Positions 6,030 through 13,967 of a stretch of DNA of 20,631 bases are shown one piece after another. How positions within the stretch are numbered: the stretch's first letter is position 1; the number at the start of each line of letters is the position of its first letter. A model generated the notes under the pieces. It worked only from the letters and a program-made list of their open reading frames with translations. It did no database searches and was not told the DNA's origin. The DNA is from CAMYLR01 sp039590215 (GTDB lineage: Bacteria > Gemmatimonadota > Gemmatimonadetes > JACCXV01 > JAHWKZ01). The stretch lies in assembly GCA_039590215.1 (NCBI GenBank), contig JBDHFX010000038.1, positions 1 to 20,631 of the forward strand, in the 5' to 3' direction. The position numbers and the translations under genes were made by a program.

Positions 6030-6945
6030 GCGAGCAGCGCAGGTCGCGCGTGCGCACGTCTATCCTCGTGTCGTCTGGCTGCTCCGTAGAATACCCGAAA
6101 AGCTATACGCGCCGTGTACTTTGGTGCTCGGCGCGGTTCTCTCTGTCTTCTATCGCCGTGCGGTCGTCCAGGCGAATCTCGCGTTTGCGTTTCCCGAGTG
6201 GTCCTCGAGTCAACGACGGCGAACCGTTTGGGCCTATTACAAGCACCTGGCGCGAGTGCTGGTTGAGTCTCTCCATACGAGCGATTACACGGAAGCCGAG
6301 TTTCGGGATCGAGTGGTGCTGGAGCAAAAGGAAGTCATATCGGAAGCCCAAGCCAGAGGACAAGGCGTCGTCGTTCTCACGGGCCATTTTGGGAATTGGG
6401 AGTGGTTCGCCCGTAGGGCCGCCATCGAATGGGGTCGGTTGGCTGTTCTCTATAGTCGACCTCATGATGACGCGTTGGACGAGCTCTTGGTCAGGCTCCG
6501 AGGCGAGGCCGGCATGACGCTGATCAACTATACGGACACTCGGGGCTCGATTAGGTGGCTACGGAAGGGGGGGATTCTTGGGATAACCATGGACCAAGAA
6601 CCACTCACTGGTGTGGCAGCTCCGCTCTTCGGCAGACCCGCGCTCACTCACACGGGACCGTTTCGGTTGGCTCGTATGGCGGACTCGGTGGTGGTAACGG
6701 GGTTCTGTTATCGTGTGCAGGCGGGTGGTTATCGAACTCGACTTGAGTCCTTCCCGCTGACCGGTGCCGAAGCAGACGAACGGGCGATCTTGGTTGAGGC
6801 CACCGAGTTCAACGCCAGACTGGAAGACGCTGTGCGGCGGAACCCGAACCAGTGGCTGTGGACTCATCGCCGTTGGAAGCGAAGTTGGAAGCTCAAGCCA
6901 GATCCGATGCAGCAGGCTCCGACCCCGCTTTCACCTCGAGGCTAG
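6022..6945 (+). CDS. LpxL/HtrB-family acyltransferase (copy 2, tandem paralogue)
   Basis: Second LpxL-type acyltransferase directly following copy 1, about 307 residues from GTG 6022. That start has a G-rich GAGGGGG run about 6 nt upstream; TTG 6016 is an alternative. The catalytic motif is TGHFGNWEW (H122, E127), followed by WLRKGGILGITMDQEP and THTGPFRLARM. Many blocks are shared with copy 1 (LVES/FLHT, SIRWLRKGG, MDQEP, WLWxxRRW), so the two arose by duplication but have diverged substantially. The C-terminal tail is Pro/Lys-rich. In organisms with two late acyltransferases each copy often adds a different acyl chain; which does what here is unknown. It converges on the aminotransferase gene with a 4-nt gap. 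Confidence 0.88.
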   Translation: MGKRAAQVARAHVYPRVVWLLRRIPEKLYAPCTLVLGAVLSVFYRRAVVQANLAFAFPEWSSSQRRRTVWAYYKHLARVLVESLHTSDYTEAEFRDRVVLEQKEVISEAQARGQGVVVLTGHFGNWEWFARRAAIEWGRLAVLYSRPHDDALDELLVRLRGEAGMTLINYTDTRGSIRWLRKGGILGITMDQEPLTGVAAPLFGRPALTHTGPFRLARMADSVVVTGFCYRVQAGGYRTRLESFPLTGAEADERAILVEATEFNARLEDAVRRNPNQWLWTHRRWKRSWKLKPDPMQQAPTPLSPRG

Positions 6946-6949
6946 CTTC

Positions 6950-7783
6950 TCAGAGGGGCTCGGTAGTGTCGAGCGTTGCGGCCACGTAACTCTCGTAAGC
7001 AGTTGTGAGCTTCGCCGTCCGCGGGCCAGGTGCTGGCAACTCGGCGGTATCGATGCTCAGGACCGGTTTGATCCCCGCCGACGTAAACGTAAGGAACCAT
7101 TCGTCCGCCTCACGGACGATGTCCGGCGGGTATCGGCCTTCGACCGTCCGAAAGCCGCAGTTCGGGGCAAGCTGCAGGACGACATCACGGGTGATGCCGG
7201 CCAACACCCCGCAACCGATCTCGGGGGTGTGGAGCGTGTCGGCCTCGAAAAAAAAGAAGTTGGACTGCGGGCCCTCGAGGACCCAACCGTCAGCATGCAC
7301 GAGAAGCGCGTCGTCGGCACCCGCTTGGTGCGCCAGGCGTCGAGCTCGAGCGTGACTCAACCGGTTAGTATGCTTCACCCCTGGTAGGTACGGGACGATC
7401 GGTTCCGGATGGCACGCCAGCCGCCATGGGGGGGTATCTGGGTGCGAGTAATGGGGCAACGGCTCGATCCAGACGAGCGCCGATGGAGTACCCCCTGGCG
7501 AACCACGGGTGACGTACAAGCGTGCGAGTCCGGTGTCGCCATCGAGATCACCGAGCAGTCGCGCCAGGATGATGCGCAGCTCAGCGAGGTTCCACGGCAC
7601 ATCAAGCTCGAGCGCCGTCGCGGATCGCTTGAGTCGTTCCACGTGGGCCTCGAGAAATAACGGGCGACGAACTAGGATCTTGACGCCCTCGTACACCGCT
7701 TCGCCAAACAGGAATCCCTGGTCGCGAGCTCTCAACGCGGGTTGGTCGAGGGGTTGGTAGTTGCCGTCAACGTGTATCTGCAT
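6950..7783 (-). CDS. Class IV PLP-dependent aminotransferase (D-amino acid / branched-chain type)
   Basis: Fold-type IV PLP enzyme of 277 residues, the family of branched-chain aminotransferase, D-amino acid aminotransferase and aminodeoxychorismate lyase. Visible landmarks are the N-terminal DQGFLFGEAVYEG, the PLP-binding lysine in GVKHTNRLSH (K137), the cofactor motif LEGPQSNFFFFE (E170), and GVLAGITR. The short length and YEGVKI segment near the N-terminus are closer to D-amino acid aminotransferase or lyase than to IlvE, but the substrate cannot be decided by eye. The ATG at 7783 is only 9 bp from the ATG of the divergent M50 protease. It converges on acyltransferase copy 2. Confidence 0.9.
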   Translation of the reverse strand: MQIHVDGNYQPLDQPALRARDQGFLFGEAVYEGVKILVRRPLFLEAHVERLKRSATALELDVPWNLAELRIILARLLGDLDGDTGLARLYVTRGSPGGTPSALVWIEPLPHYSHPDTPPWRLACHPEPIVPYLPGVKHTNRLSHARARRLAHQAGADDALLVHADGWVLEGPQSNFFFFEADTLHTPEIGCGVLAGITRDVVLQLAPNCGFRTVEGRYPPDIVREADEWFLTFTSAGIKPVLSIDTAELPAPGPRTAKLTTAYESYVAATLDTTEPL

Positions 7784-7792
7784 GGATTTGGT

Positions 7793-8920
7793 ATGCGAAA
7801 CAGATTCCTAAAGAGAGTCGAACTCACGCCAGACGACGTTGATGTCGAAACCGCGCTGAGCGGCCACCCCGCCGAGCAAGTGGGGCTTGAATTCCTCGTT
7901 CAACCTCGACTGTTCAACGTCGGGAACGAGAAGATTCTCCGCGGTCGGTTAAAGTACGACTCGCCCTCGGAACGCGCTCGCTTTGAGGCCGCGCTGTCAA
8001 CATCCGATGTGTCGCACTTCTATGAGCAAGTCGACGGGCAAACCGTTGCCACTGTGACCCACCCCAAGGCGCCTTCGCTGCCACCCGAATGGCGATGGAA
8101 TTTGGCGCTCTTCCTGCTAACCGTTGTGTCGACGCTTTGGGCGGGAGCGTTTTTGGCCGGCGAGTCGCCTGACTTCTTCCTTCGAGAACCGGGCAAGCTC
8201 GTGGCGGGGCTACCGTTCTCGGCATCGATCATGGGGATCCTCGCGGCTCATGAGTTTGGCCACTACGTCGCGGCACGCCGCTACGGACTTCATGTAACGC
8301 TGCCGTTCTTCATCCCGCTACCGCTGATCTCACCGATCGGCACCCTCGGTGCCGTGATACGGATGAAAACCCCGGTCTACACGCCCAGGATGCTGCTTGA
8401 CGTTGGTGCGGCCGGCCCGTTGGCCGGCATTGTGGTGGCGATTCCAGTTGCGATCTATGGGATTCAGACTTCATCCGCGCTTCCCGTCGGTTCGATTGAG
8501 GGGATCCAGCTTGGCGAGCCGCTCCTGTTCAAGTGGCTCGTGGCGTGGTTTGCGAGCTACCCCGAAGACACGCACGAGTTGTTCCTCAACCCGGTCGCGT
8601 TCGCGGGTTGGATCGGGTTGTTCGTCACCGCGCTCAACATGTTGCCGATCGGTCAACTTGATGGCGGTCACGTGCTGTACGCCCTGGTAAGTCGCGGTCA
8701 ACACAGAATCGGCCGCGTGTGCTTTTTCGCTCTGTTGGTCATGGGCTGGTGGTGGTCGGGATGGTATCTGTGGGCGATGCTGGTTTTGTTCATTATTCGC
8801 ATCAAGCATCCGCCCGTGCTCGATTCCGATCAGCGACTGGGCCCTGGTCGGCAAATCATCGGATGGCTGTCGGTGGCGATTCTCGTTCTTTGCTTTACGC
8901 CGATCCCGTTCAAGTTTTAG
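7793..8920 (+). CDS. Membrane zinc metalloprotease, M50 (site-2 protease) family
   Basis: Integral membrane metalloprotease of about 375 residues, resembling the EGY/plastid-type branch of M50. A soluble N-terminal domain of about 100 residues is followed by membrane helices. The zinc motif is HEFGH (H153-H157) and the third ligand lies in LNMLPIGQLDGGH (D290). The segment after HEFGH (YGLHVTLPFFIPLP, then PIGTLGAVI) is typical of this branch. There is no PDZ domain. Family members cut transmembrane substrates within the bilayer. ATG 7793 is chosen because earlier in-frame starts (for example GTG 7772) would overlap the divergent aminotransferase. No ribosome binding site fits the 9-bp gap, so the mRNA may be leaderless or start inside the neighbour. 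Substrate unknown. Confidence 0.9.
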   Translation: MRNRFLKRVELTPDDVDVETALSGHPAEQVGLEFLVQPRLFNVGNEKILRGRLKYDSPSERARFEAALSTSDVSHFYEQVDGQTVATVTHPKAPSLPPEWRWNLALFLLTVVSTLWAGAFLAGESPDFFLREPGKLVAGLPFSASIMGILAAHEFGHYVAARRYGLHVTLPFFIPLPLISPIGTLGAVIRMKTPVYTPRMLLDVGAAGPLAGIVVAIPVAIYGIQTSSALPVGSIEGIQLGEPLLFKWLVAWFASYPEDTHELFLNPVAFAGWIGLFVTALNMLPIGQLDGGHVLYALVSRGQHRIGRVCFFALLVMGWWWSGWYLWAMLVLFIIRIKHPPVLDSDQRLGPGRQIIGWLSVAILVLCFTPIPFKF

Positions 8921-8935
8921 AGTCGCCTGCGGGTG

Positions 8936-10189
8936 TTAGCCGTCCCACCGATGAACGACGAGCGCCGAGTTCTTCGAGCCAAACGCGATACAATTGACAA
9001 CTGCTACCTCGAGGTCCGCCGAGCGACCCTCGTTGGGGACGTAATCCAGATCGCACGCTGGGTCCGGGTGCTCGTAGTTGATCGTGGGTGGTAGCCAGCC
9101 AGTTCGCACCGCCTCAATCGTCTCGACCAGGCCGGCCGCGCCGCACGCCCCCTGAGGGTGGCCGATCATCGACTTGAGCGCCGAAGTCGGCACATCGGGC
9201 CGGTCGGCCAGTGCCAGCCGGATGGCATGGGACTCGATCCGGTCGTTTAGCTCTGTAGCCGTTCCGTGGAGGTTGACGTAGTCGACTTGTTGGGGCGTTA
9301 CGCCGGCGTCATCCAGCGCGACGGTGATCGCTCGGGCAGCCTCCTCGCCCTCGGGCTCGGGCCGAACCCGATGGTAGGCATCGCAGGTCGTCCCGTAACC
9401 AGTCAACTCGCCTAGGATCTCGGCGCCACGCCTACGCGCGCTGGCCAGCGTTTCGAGCACCAACATCCAAGCCCCCTCACCCATCACGAAACCATCACGA
9501 TCGAGGTTGAAAGGTCGTGACGCGCTGGTGGGGTCGCCGTTGCGCGTGGTCATCGTTCCCATCCGACAGAAACCAGCCATCACCCCGGGCACAATGCACG
9601 CCTCGGCTCCTCCGGTGACGATCCGGTCAGCCCATCCCGAGCGCAGTGCCTGCAGCGCGTACCCCGTGGCGTCCGAAGCCGACGTGCATCCGGTCGAAAC
9701 AACGTGACTCATGCCCCGCAGGTTGAAAACCATCGAGATCTCGCTGGATAACATGCCGACAAACGATGCCACGACGGCGTACGGGCTCATTCTCCGGTAG
9801 CCCTCGTTGAAGTACGTCTCGTACTGCTCCTCGCCAAACGCGATGCCCGCTGCTCCGGTTCCGATCAGCACGCCGGTCCGCTGTTGTTCGTCAGTGGCGA
9901 GTCGATCAGGATCGATGTGCGCATTCACCAGCGCTTCTTCGGTCGCCGCCAGCGCCATGGCGACAACCCGCATGTGATAGCGACCGAGCCGGTGTGGGAG
10001 GTGAGCTTCGACGTCAAACCCGTTCACTTCGCCAGCGACCTTGCAGGGGATCGTCGCCGGGTCGAACTGTGTAATTGCGCCGGTCCCGCTCGTACCGGCC
10101 GCGCACGCCTCCCAGAAACTCCGCCGCCCGATCCCATTCGGACTGACGGCGCCCATGCCAGTGACTACGACGCGCTCGGTGTCGCTCAT
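8936..10189 (-). CDS. Beta-ketoacyl-ACP synthase, FabF / KS-alpha-like
   Basis: Condensing enzyme of 417 residues that elongates acyl-ACP with malonyl-ACP. The Cys-His-His triad is complete: C168 in VSTGCTSASDATGYA, H307 in NLHGTATELND, H343 in KSMIGHPQGACG, with K338 also present. Segments such as STGCTS, GTTCDAYH and NYEHPDPACDLDYVPN resemble KS-alpha subunits of type II polyketide synthases as well as FabF. No chain-length factor, acyl carrier protein or ketoreductase is adjacent, so a role in fatty acid or another simple acyl chain is more likely. The ATG at 10189 has a TATATT sequence about 10 nt upstream (10198-10203, minus strand), compatible with a leaderless or very short leader. Divergent from the ThiF-like gene. 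Confidence 0.92.
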   Translation of the reverse strand: MSDTERVVVTGMGAVSPNGIGRRSFWEACAAGTSGTGAITQFDPATIPCKVAGEVNGFDVEAHLPHRLGRYHMRVVAMALAATEEALVNAHIDPDRLATDEQQRTGVLIGTGAAGIAFGEEQYETYFNEGYRRMSPYAVVASFVGMLSSEISMVFNLRGMSHVVSTGCTSASDATGYALQALRSGWADRIVTGGAEACIVPGVMAGFCRMGTMTTRNGDPTSASRPFNLDRDGFVMGEGAWMLVLETLASARRRGAEILGELTGYGTTCDAYHRVRPEPEGEEAARAITVALDDAGVTPQQVDYVNLHGTATELNDRIESHAIRLALADRPDVPTSALKSMIGHPQGACGAAGLVETIEAVRTGWLPPTINYEHPDPACDLDYVPNEGRSADLEVAVVNCIAFGSKNSALVVHRWDG

Positions 10190-10211
10190 GAGGCCCGAAT
10201 ATAGAACGAGG

Positions 10212-10226
10212 GCTGGAGGTTCCAGC
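10212..10226. repeat. Short palindrome between divergent fabF-like and thiF-like genes
   Basis: GCTGGA-GGT-TCCAGC is an inverted repeat of 6-bp arms in the 79-bp gap between the two divergent starts. It overlaps where a -35 element for the ketoacyl synthase would lie if TATATT at 10198-10203 is its -10. Possible operator, weakly supported. Coordinates could be read one base either way at the edges. Confidence 0.25.
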
Positions 10227-10268
10227 TCGGCCCGTGGCGCGCGGCATTGTCGGTCGTAACTTCAGTTG

Positions 10269-11294
10269 GTGAGTCACGAACGATACGTGCGGCAACGGAT
10301 ACTCCCCGAGATCGGGTCTCGGGGACAGCAGCACCTTGCAGACGCCCACGCGGTGTTGGTGGGTTGTGGCGCGCTTGGTTCGCATCAGGCGCAGTTACTG
10401 ACGCGAGCCGGAGTCGGCTGGTTGACGATCATCGATCGCGACCTGGTTGAGCGGTCGAACCTCCAGCGACAAGTTCTGTTCACGGACAGCGATGCCGAAG
10501 CCGAAACCCCCAAAGCAATAGCCGCCGAGCGTGCGCTTCGCGCGGTCAATCCAGACGTGCGGATCGAGGGCATCGTCGACGATCTCAACGCGGTCACCGC
10601 CGACCAACTCTTGCGCGATGCGAACGTTCTGTGCGACGGCACCGACAACTTCGAGACCCGATACTTGATCAACGATTTTTCGGTTCGCGAAGGCGTTCCA
10701 TGGGTGTACGGTGGGGTGGTGGCGACCGGCGGCCTCGTCTTGCCGGTTGTGCCGGGTCGGACACCGTGTTTGAGATGTGTGTTTGAAAGCCCACCAGCAC
10801 CGGGTGCACTGCCGACTTGTGACACGGCCGGGGTGCTCGGCTCGGCTGCCGCCGTGATTGCTGGCCTCCAGACGACCGAGACACTGAAGATTCTAGTCGG
10901 CGCCGAGGAGCATTTACTGAACGGCTTGGTGCGTTACGATGCCTGGGCCGGAGAGTTCACAACGGTGCAGACGGGGCCGCCGCGGGCTGAGTGTACGACG
11001 TGTGGAAAGCGCGACTTCGAGTACCTCGAGGGAGACCGGACATCGGGAGCGCTGCGGTTGTGTGGCAGGGACGCGATCCAACTTCTGCCGGGTGAAGGTC
11101 TGCCGCCACCTCAGCTGTCGGTGATCGCTGCCCGGCTCGAACGGGAGTGGGACGTCACCCTCAACGAGTACTTCCTGCGCGCGCGACGCAACGGGATAAC
11201 CCTGCACCTGTTCCGTGATGGACGGCTGATCGCCGACGGCACGACCGACGAGACCGAAGCACGGAGCCTGTATGCCAAAGTCGTCGGGACATAG
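10269..11294 (+). CDS. ThiF/MoeB/HesA-family adenylyltransferase with C-terminal extension
   Basis: E1-like enzyme that adenylates the C-terminus of a ubiquitin-fold sulfur carrier (MoaD or ThiS). From GTG 10269 it is about 341 residues; TTG 10266 is an alternative. Landmarks: RYVRQRILPEIG at the N-terminus, ATP-binding GCGALGSH (33-39), DRDxVExSNLQRQ (56-68), CDGTDNF (122-128), and two zinc CxxC pairs (C167/C170, C242/C245). The PTCDTAGVLG loop carries C184. After the second CxxC there is an extension of about 95 residues beginning LCGRDAIQLLP, instead of a rhodanese domain. Whether it serves molybdopterin or thiamine cannot be settled; moeA elsewhere in the window favours the former. It overlaps the thermonuclease gene by 23 nt. 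Confidence 0.9.
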   Translation: MSHERYVRQRILPEIGSRGQQHLADAHAVLVGCGALGSHQAQLLTRAGVGWLTIIDRDLVERSNLQRQVLFTDSDAEAETPKAIAAERALRAVNPDVRIEGIVDDLNAVTADQLLRDANVLCDGTDNFETRYLINDFSVREGVPWVYGGVVATGGLVLPVVPGRTPCLRCVFESPPAPGALPTCDTAGVLGSAAAVIAGLQTTETLKILVGAEEHLLNGLVRYDAWAGEFTTVQTGPPRAECTTCGKRDFEYLEGDRTSGALRLCGRDAIQLLPGEGLPPPQLSVIAARLEREWDVTLNEYFLRARRNGITLHLFRDGRLIADGTTDETEARSLYAKVVGT

Positions 11295-11865
11295 ACAGGA
11301 GCGCGAACAGCGTCCCAACTGGCGCCCGAGCCGCTCGACGCAGCGAACACTGATCGTCTTGGTGCTTGCGATCGTAGGCCTGGGGATCGAATACTGCAGG
11401 GACGATGGAGGGGGTGGACCGAGCGGAGCTGAATCGACCGATCGCAAGCGATTCGAAGACCAGGTTTTTCGCATCGATCACGTGATCGACGGTGATACCG
11501 CGATTCTCTCCGACGGAACCACGGTGCGGTTCATCGGCATCGATGCCCCCGAGATGGTGCCAGTCCAACAATGTGGCGCTGCGGAGGCGACCCGACTGAG
11601 TCGCGACCTGCTCGACGACCAGACCGTTGCGGTACGGCTCGACCCGGCCGAGACTCGCGATCGCTTCGGCAGATTGCTGGCTTATCTAGAGCGCGAAGAC
11701 GCGATTGTAAACGTCGAACTCGTTCGGTCGGGGTGGGTATGCGCGTTCCCGTTTGGCGACACGCGGAGATTCCGAGCTGAGATCTCCGCCGCCGAAGCCG
11801 AAGCCCAGGCCGCGGGCCTGGGCGTGTGGGAGGGGTGCCCAACAATTCCGCGTGGCTGTCCCTGA
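11272..11865 (+). CDS. Membrane-anchored thermonuclease (SNase-like)
   Basis: Staphylococcal-nuclease-fold protein, 197 residues. The N-terminus is basic, followed by one hydrophobic helix (about residues 26-40, TLIVLVLAIVGLGIEY) and a Gly-rich linker, so the nuclease domain is probably displayed outside the cytoplasmic membrane. The domain runs from about residue 64. VIDGDT supplies the Ca-binding aspartates, VRFIGIDAPE holds R86 and E94, and DRFGRLLAYL supplies the second catalytic arginine. The end AGLGVWEGCP is typical. There is no lipobox at C42. ATG 11272 overlaps the ThiF-like gene by 23 nt and the stop overlaps the kinase start by 1 nt, so coupled translation is likely. Target nucleic acid and role are unknown. 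Confidence 0.9.
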   Translation: MPKSSGHRQEREQRPNWRPSRSTQRTLIVLVLAIVGLGIEYCRDDGGGGPSGAESTDRKRFEDQVFRIDHVIDGDTAILSDGTTVRFIGIDAPEMVPVQQCGAAEATRLSRDLLDDQTVAVRLDPAETRDRFGRLLAYLEREDAIVNVELVRSGWVCAFPFGDTRRFRAEISAAEAEAQAAGLGVWEGCPTIPRGCP

Positions 11866-13892
11866 TGATCGGTAGCGCCGACCCGCACACCCTCGCGCTG
11901 TTCGCCGTTTTGGCGACGCTGTTCTTCTATCTCTATTGGCAACATCGGATGGTGCAGTTTCTCCTGTGGGGGCTCGCTTGGGTCGTTCTTTTGGTGCGCC
12001 ACATGATCGCCTTCCTATATGAACCGCCTCTGCTCCCGTGGCTGGGTCTAGACATCTTTCTGCTTTCACTTGCCGGTGGGCTCGTCTTCTTGGGTGGATT
12101 GGCGATTGCCGCCTCGTCTCAATTGGGTCGTCCCCGGGCAGCCTTGATCGGGCTCGGCGTGGGCCTGCTCATGGTGTTGGCGGTCGTCGCCATCGTCGAG
12201 TTTTTGCCCGAATCCGTACGACCGTGGACGACTACGCTCGGTGCCGTTGGGGCGTTGTGGATCGCCGCCGGTTGGATGGTCGATCGCTTTGGGCGGCGCA
12301 AAACTCCGATCGGAGCTCCGGTAGCCGGCCTAGCACTGGTGGCCTGGGGGGCCCTGCTACCGGTCAGCTGGGCGTTGGCCGCAGAGCCGACCGCTCCGGC
12401 CTGGCTACCCTCCATGGAGATCGGCCTGTATGTCGTTCTGGCGGTGGGGATGATCATTCTCGGCGTCGAAGAGGCGCGTCTCGTATTCGCGCCGCGCGGG
12501 ATGCTCGACGACGATCCCAACATGATCGTCGTCTACCAGAGGGAAAAGCACTTGTTCTCCAATCGGACATTCGAACAATGCACCGGTTGGAGCTTGCGAG
12601 ACCTGGATCGTCAGGAACCGTTCGAATACATCGCCGAGGAGTACCGAGAGGATGTCGCGAGTCGTCTCCGCAGCTTGCTCGACGGAGAACATTTTGAAAC
12701 GGGTTTCGACGTCGAGATCGTGCGCTCCAACGGAGAGCTCGTGCCGGTTGTCGTTTTCGGCGATTTGATCGCTTGGGAGGGACGGTCGGCGATCAAGTTC
12801 GAGCTAATTGATCTCACCGAGCAGCGGAGAATTGAAGCCGAGGTTCGGGCGATAAACGCCGAGCTCACCGAAATCAACGCGGAGCTCGAGAGTACGAACG
12901 AGTTGCAGTCGGAGTTTCTCTCCAACACGAGTCACGAGCTCAAGACGCCGCTGACGTCGATCATCGCCAACACCGAGATCCTAGAGTACGAGATGTGCGG
13001 CCCGGTGAACGAGGAACAACGGCGGATCCTGAGCAGCATCGGTCGCAACAGTCAACACTTACTCGAGATGATCTCGCAGCTGCTGGATTTCGCCCGCCAG
13101 GAGGAGGGGCATACGCCTGTTAAATACGAGCAGGTCAATCTCGAGAAGTTGATCGGCTCGGTGGTCGAAACGGTGAAACCGCTCGAGGCCGGCGGGCTTC
13201 GCTTCGTCGTAGATATCGATGAACGGCTGGAGCCATGCTACTTGGATGGGGAGAAGATCTATCGGGTCTATCTGAACCTGGTGGAGAACGCGGTCAAGTT
13301 CTCGAACGAGGGCGAGATACGGGTCTCGGCGCGGATTGTCGATGGTGAGTTTGAAGGATCAGTCTCCGACCAGGGGATCGGCATCCCGGTCGAGAAACTG
13401 GACGAGATCTTCGAGGCCTTTCGTCAGGTCGATGCATCACCGACGAGAGCCTATCAAGGCGTGGGTCTGGGCCTCGCCATCACCCGTCAGCTGATAGAGC
13501 TCCACGGCGGACGGATCTGGGCTGAGTCGGAGGCTGGCGAGGGCAGCGTGATGTCAAGGGCTTTTCACGACCCGGTTCAGCCTGTCGTCGCGGCTGAGGC
13601 CGGGCCCAACCGGTTTCGACTGTGGAAGATCTACTGTTCGAGCGGCTCGACCGAATGCAGTCCCGCGTCGAGCCAGAGATCGTTCTTCAAGATCTGTACT
13701 TCATCGATCGTGTCGTGCGTCCGATCGCCGGCCCGCAGGGCGACGATTACCGCATCCCATATCTCGCCGAAGCGCTCGAGGAACGAGGCTTCTTCGATTC
13801 GGGAGATGAAAACTGGGAAGCAATCGATGTGTACTCCGACCTTTGTGACCTGTGTGGAATCCGGTCGTACGCTGCGCTCGATGTCGTGCTGA
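11865..13892 (+). CDS. 7TM-PAS sensor histidine kinase, C-terminus probably frameshifted
   Basis: Membrane sensor kinase. From ATG 11865, which overlaps the thermonuclease stop by 1 nt, there are about seven hydrophobic helices (residues 8-201), a PAS domain (about 213-320), a short coiled coil (320-350), a HisKA dimerisation helix with H357 in SHELKTPL, and a HATPase domain. The latter shows NLVENAVKFSN (N-box), SDQGIGIP (G1), FEAFRQV (F-box) and GVGLGLAI (G2). After WAESEAGEGSV (residue 562) homology ends. The remaining 113 residues are Cys/Ser/Arg-rich and overlap the next gene in another frame, which looks like off-frame translation. The +1 frame just after reads FTTRFSL, like a normal final strand. 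The true C-terminus is therefore probably near 13600. No response regulator is adjacent. Confidence 0.85.
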   Translation: MIGSADPHTLALFAVLATLFFYLYWQHRMVQFLLWGLAWVVLLVRHMIAFLYEPPLLPWLGLDIFLLSLAGGLVFLGGLAIAASSQLGRPRAALIGLGVGLLMVLAVVAIVEFLPESVRPWTTTLGAVGALWIAAGWMVDRFGRRKTPIGAPVAGLALVAWGALLPVSWALAAEPTAPAWLPSMEIGLYVVLAVGMIILGVEEARLVFAPRGMLDDDPNMIVVYQREKHLFSNRTFEQCTGWSLRDLDRQEPFEYIAEEYREDVASRLRSLLDGEHFETGFDVEIVRSNGELVPVVVFGDLIAWEGRSAIKFELIDLTEQRRIEAEVRAINAELTEINAELESTNELQSEFLSNTSHELKTPLTSIIANTEILEYEMCGPVNEEQRRILSSIGRNSQHLLEMISQLLDFARQEEGHTPVKYEQVNLEKLIGSVVETVKPLEAGGLRFVVDIDERLEPCYLDGEKIYRVYLNLVENAVKFSNEGEIRVSARIVDGEFEGSVSDQGIGIPVEKLDEIFEAFRQVDASPTRAYQGVGLGLAITRQLIELHGGRIWAESEAGEGSVMSRAFHDPVQPVVAAEAGPNRFRLWKIYCSSGSTECSPASSQRSFFKICTSSIVSCVRSPARRATITASHISPKRSRNEASSIREMKTGKQSMCTPTFVTCVESGRTLRSMSC

Positions 13893-13948
13893 CTCGCTTC
13901 CGCGACTACCGAACCGCCCGTCAAGCGGCATCGGTCGAGAACCGCTGA
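13622..13948 (+). CDS. Hypothetical protein, 108 residues
   Basis: I do not recognise this family. GTG 13622 is the first usable start after an in-frame TGA at 13595. The product is acidic and soluble, with no signal peptide or membrane helix: MEDLLFERLDRMQSRVEP, then LQDLYFIDRVVRPIAG, a short loop with GDDYRIPYLAEALEERGFF, and a C-terminal half with DSGDENWEAIDVYSDLCDL and RSYAALDVVLTRFRDY. Composition is strongly protein-like, unlike the overlapping tail of the kinase frame. It lies between the kinase and the MgtC gene (19-nt gap), in the same apparent operon. By position it might partner the kinase, but nothing in the sequence shows this. Confidence 0.65.
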   Translation: MEDLLFERLDRMQSRVEPEIVLQDLYFIDRVVRPIAGPQGDDYRIPYLAEALEERGFFDSGDENWEAIDVYSDLCDLCGIRSYAALDVVLTRFRDYRTARQAASVENR

Positions 13949-13967
13949 GCCGAATCGTTCATGCCCA

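Noticed and set aside
10269..11865. ThiF-like plus nuclease as an antiphage system (CBASS or ISG15-like conjugation type)
   Set aside because: No E2, JAB protease, cyclase or ubiquitin-like gene is nearby; zinc CxxC pairs and overall layout match ordinary MoeB/ThiF.
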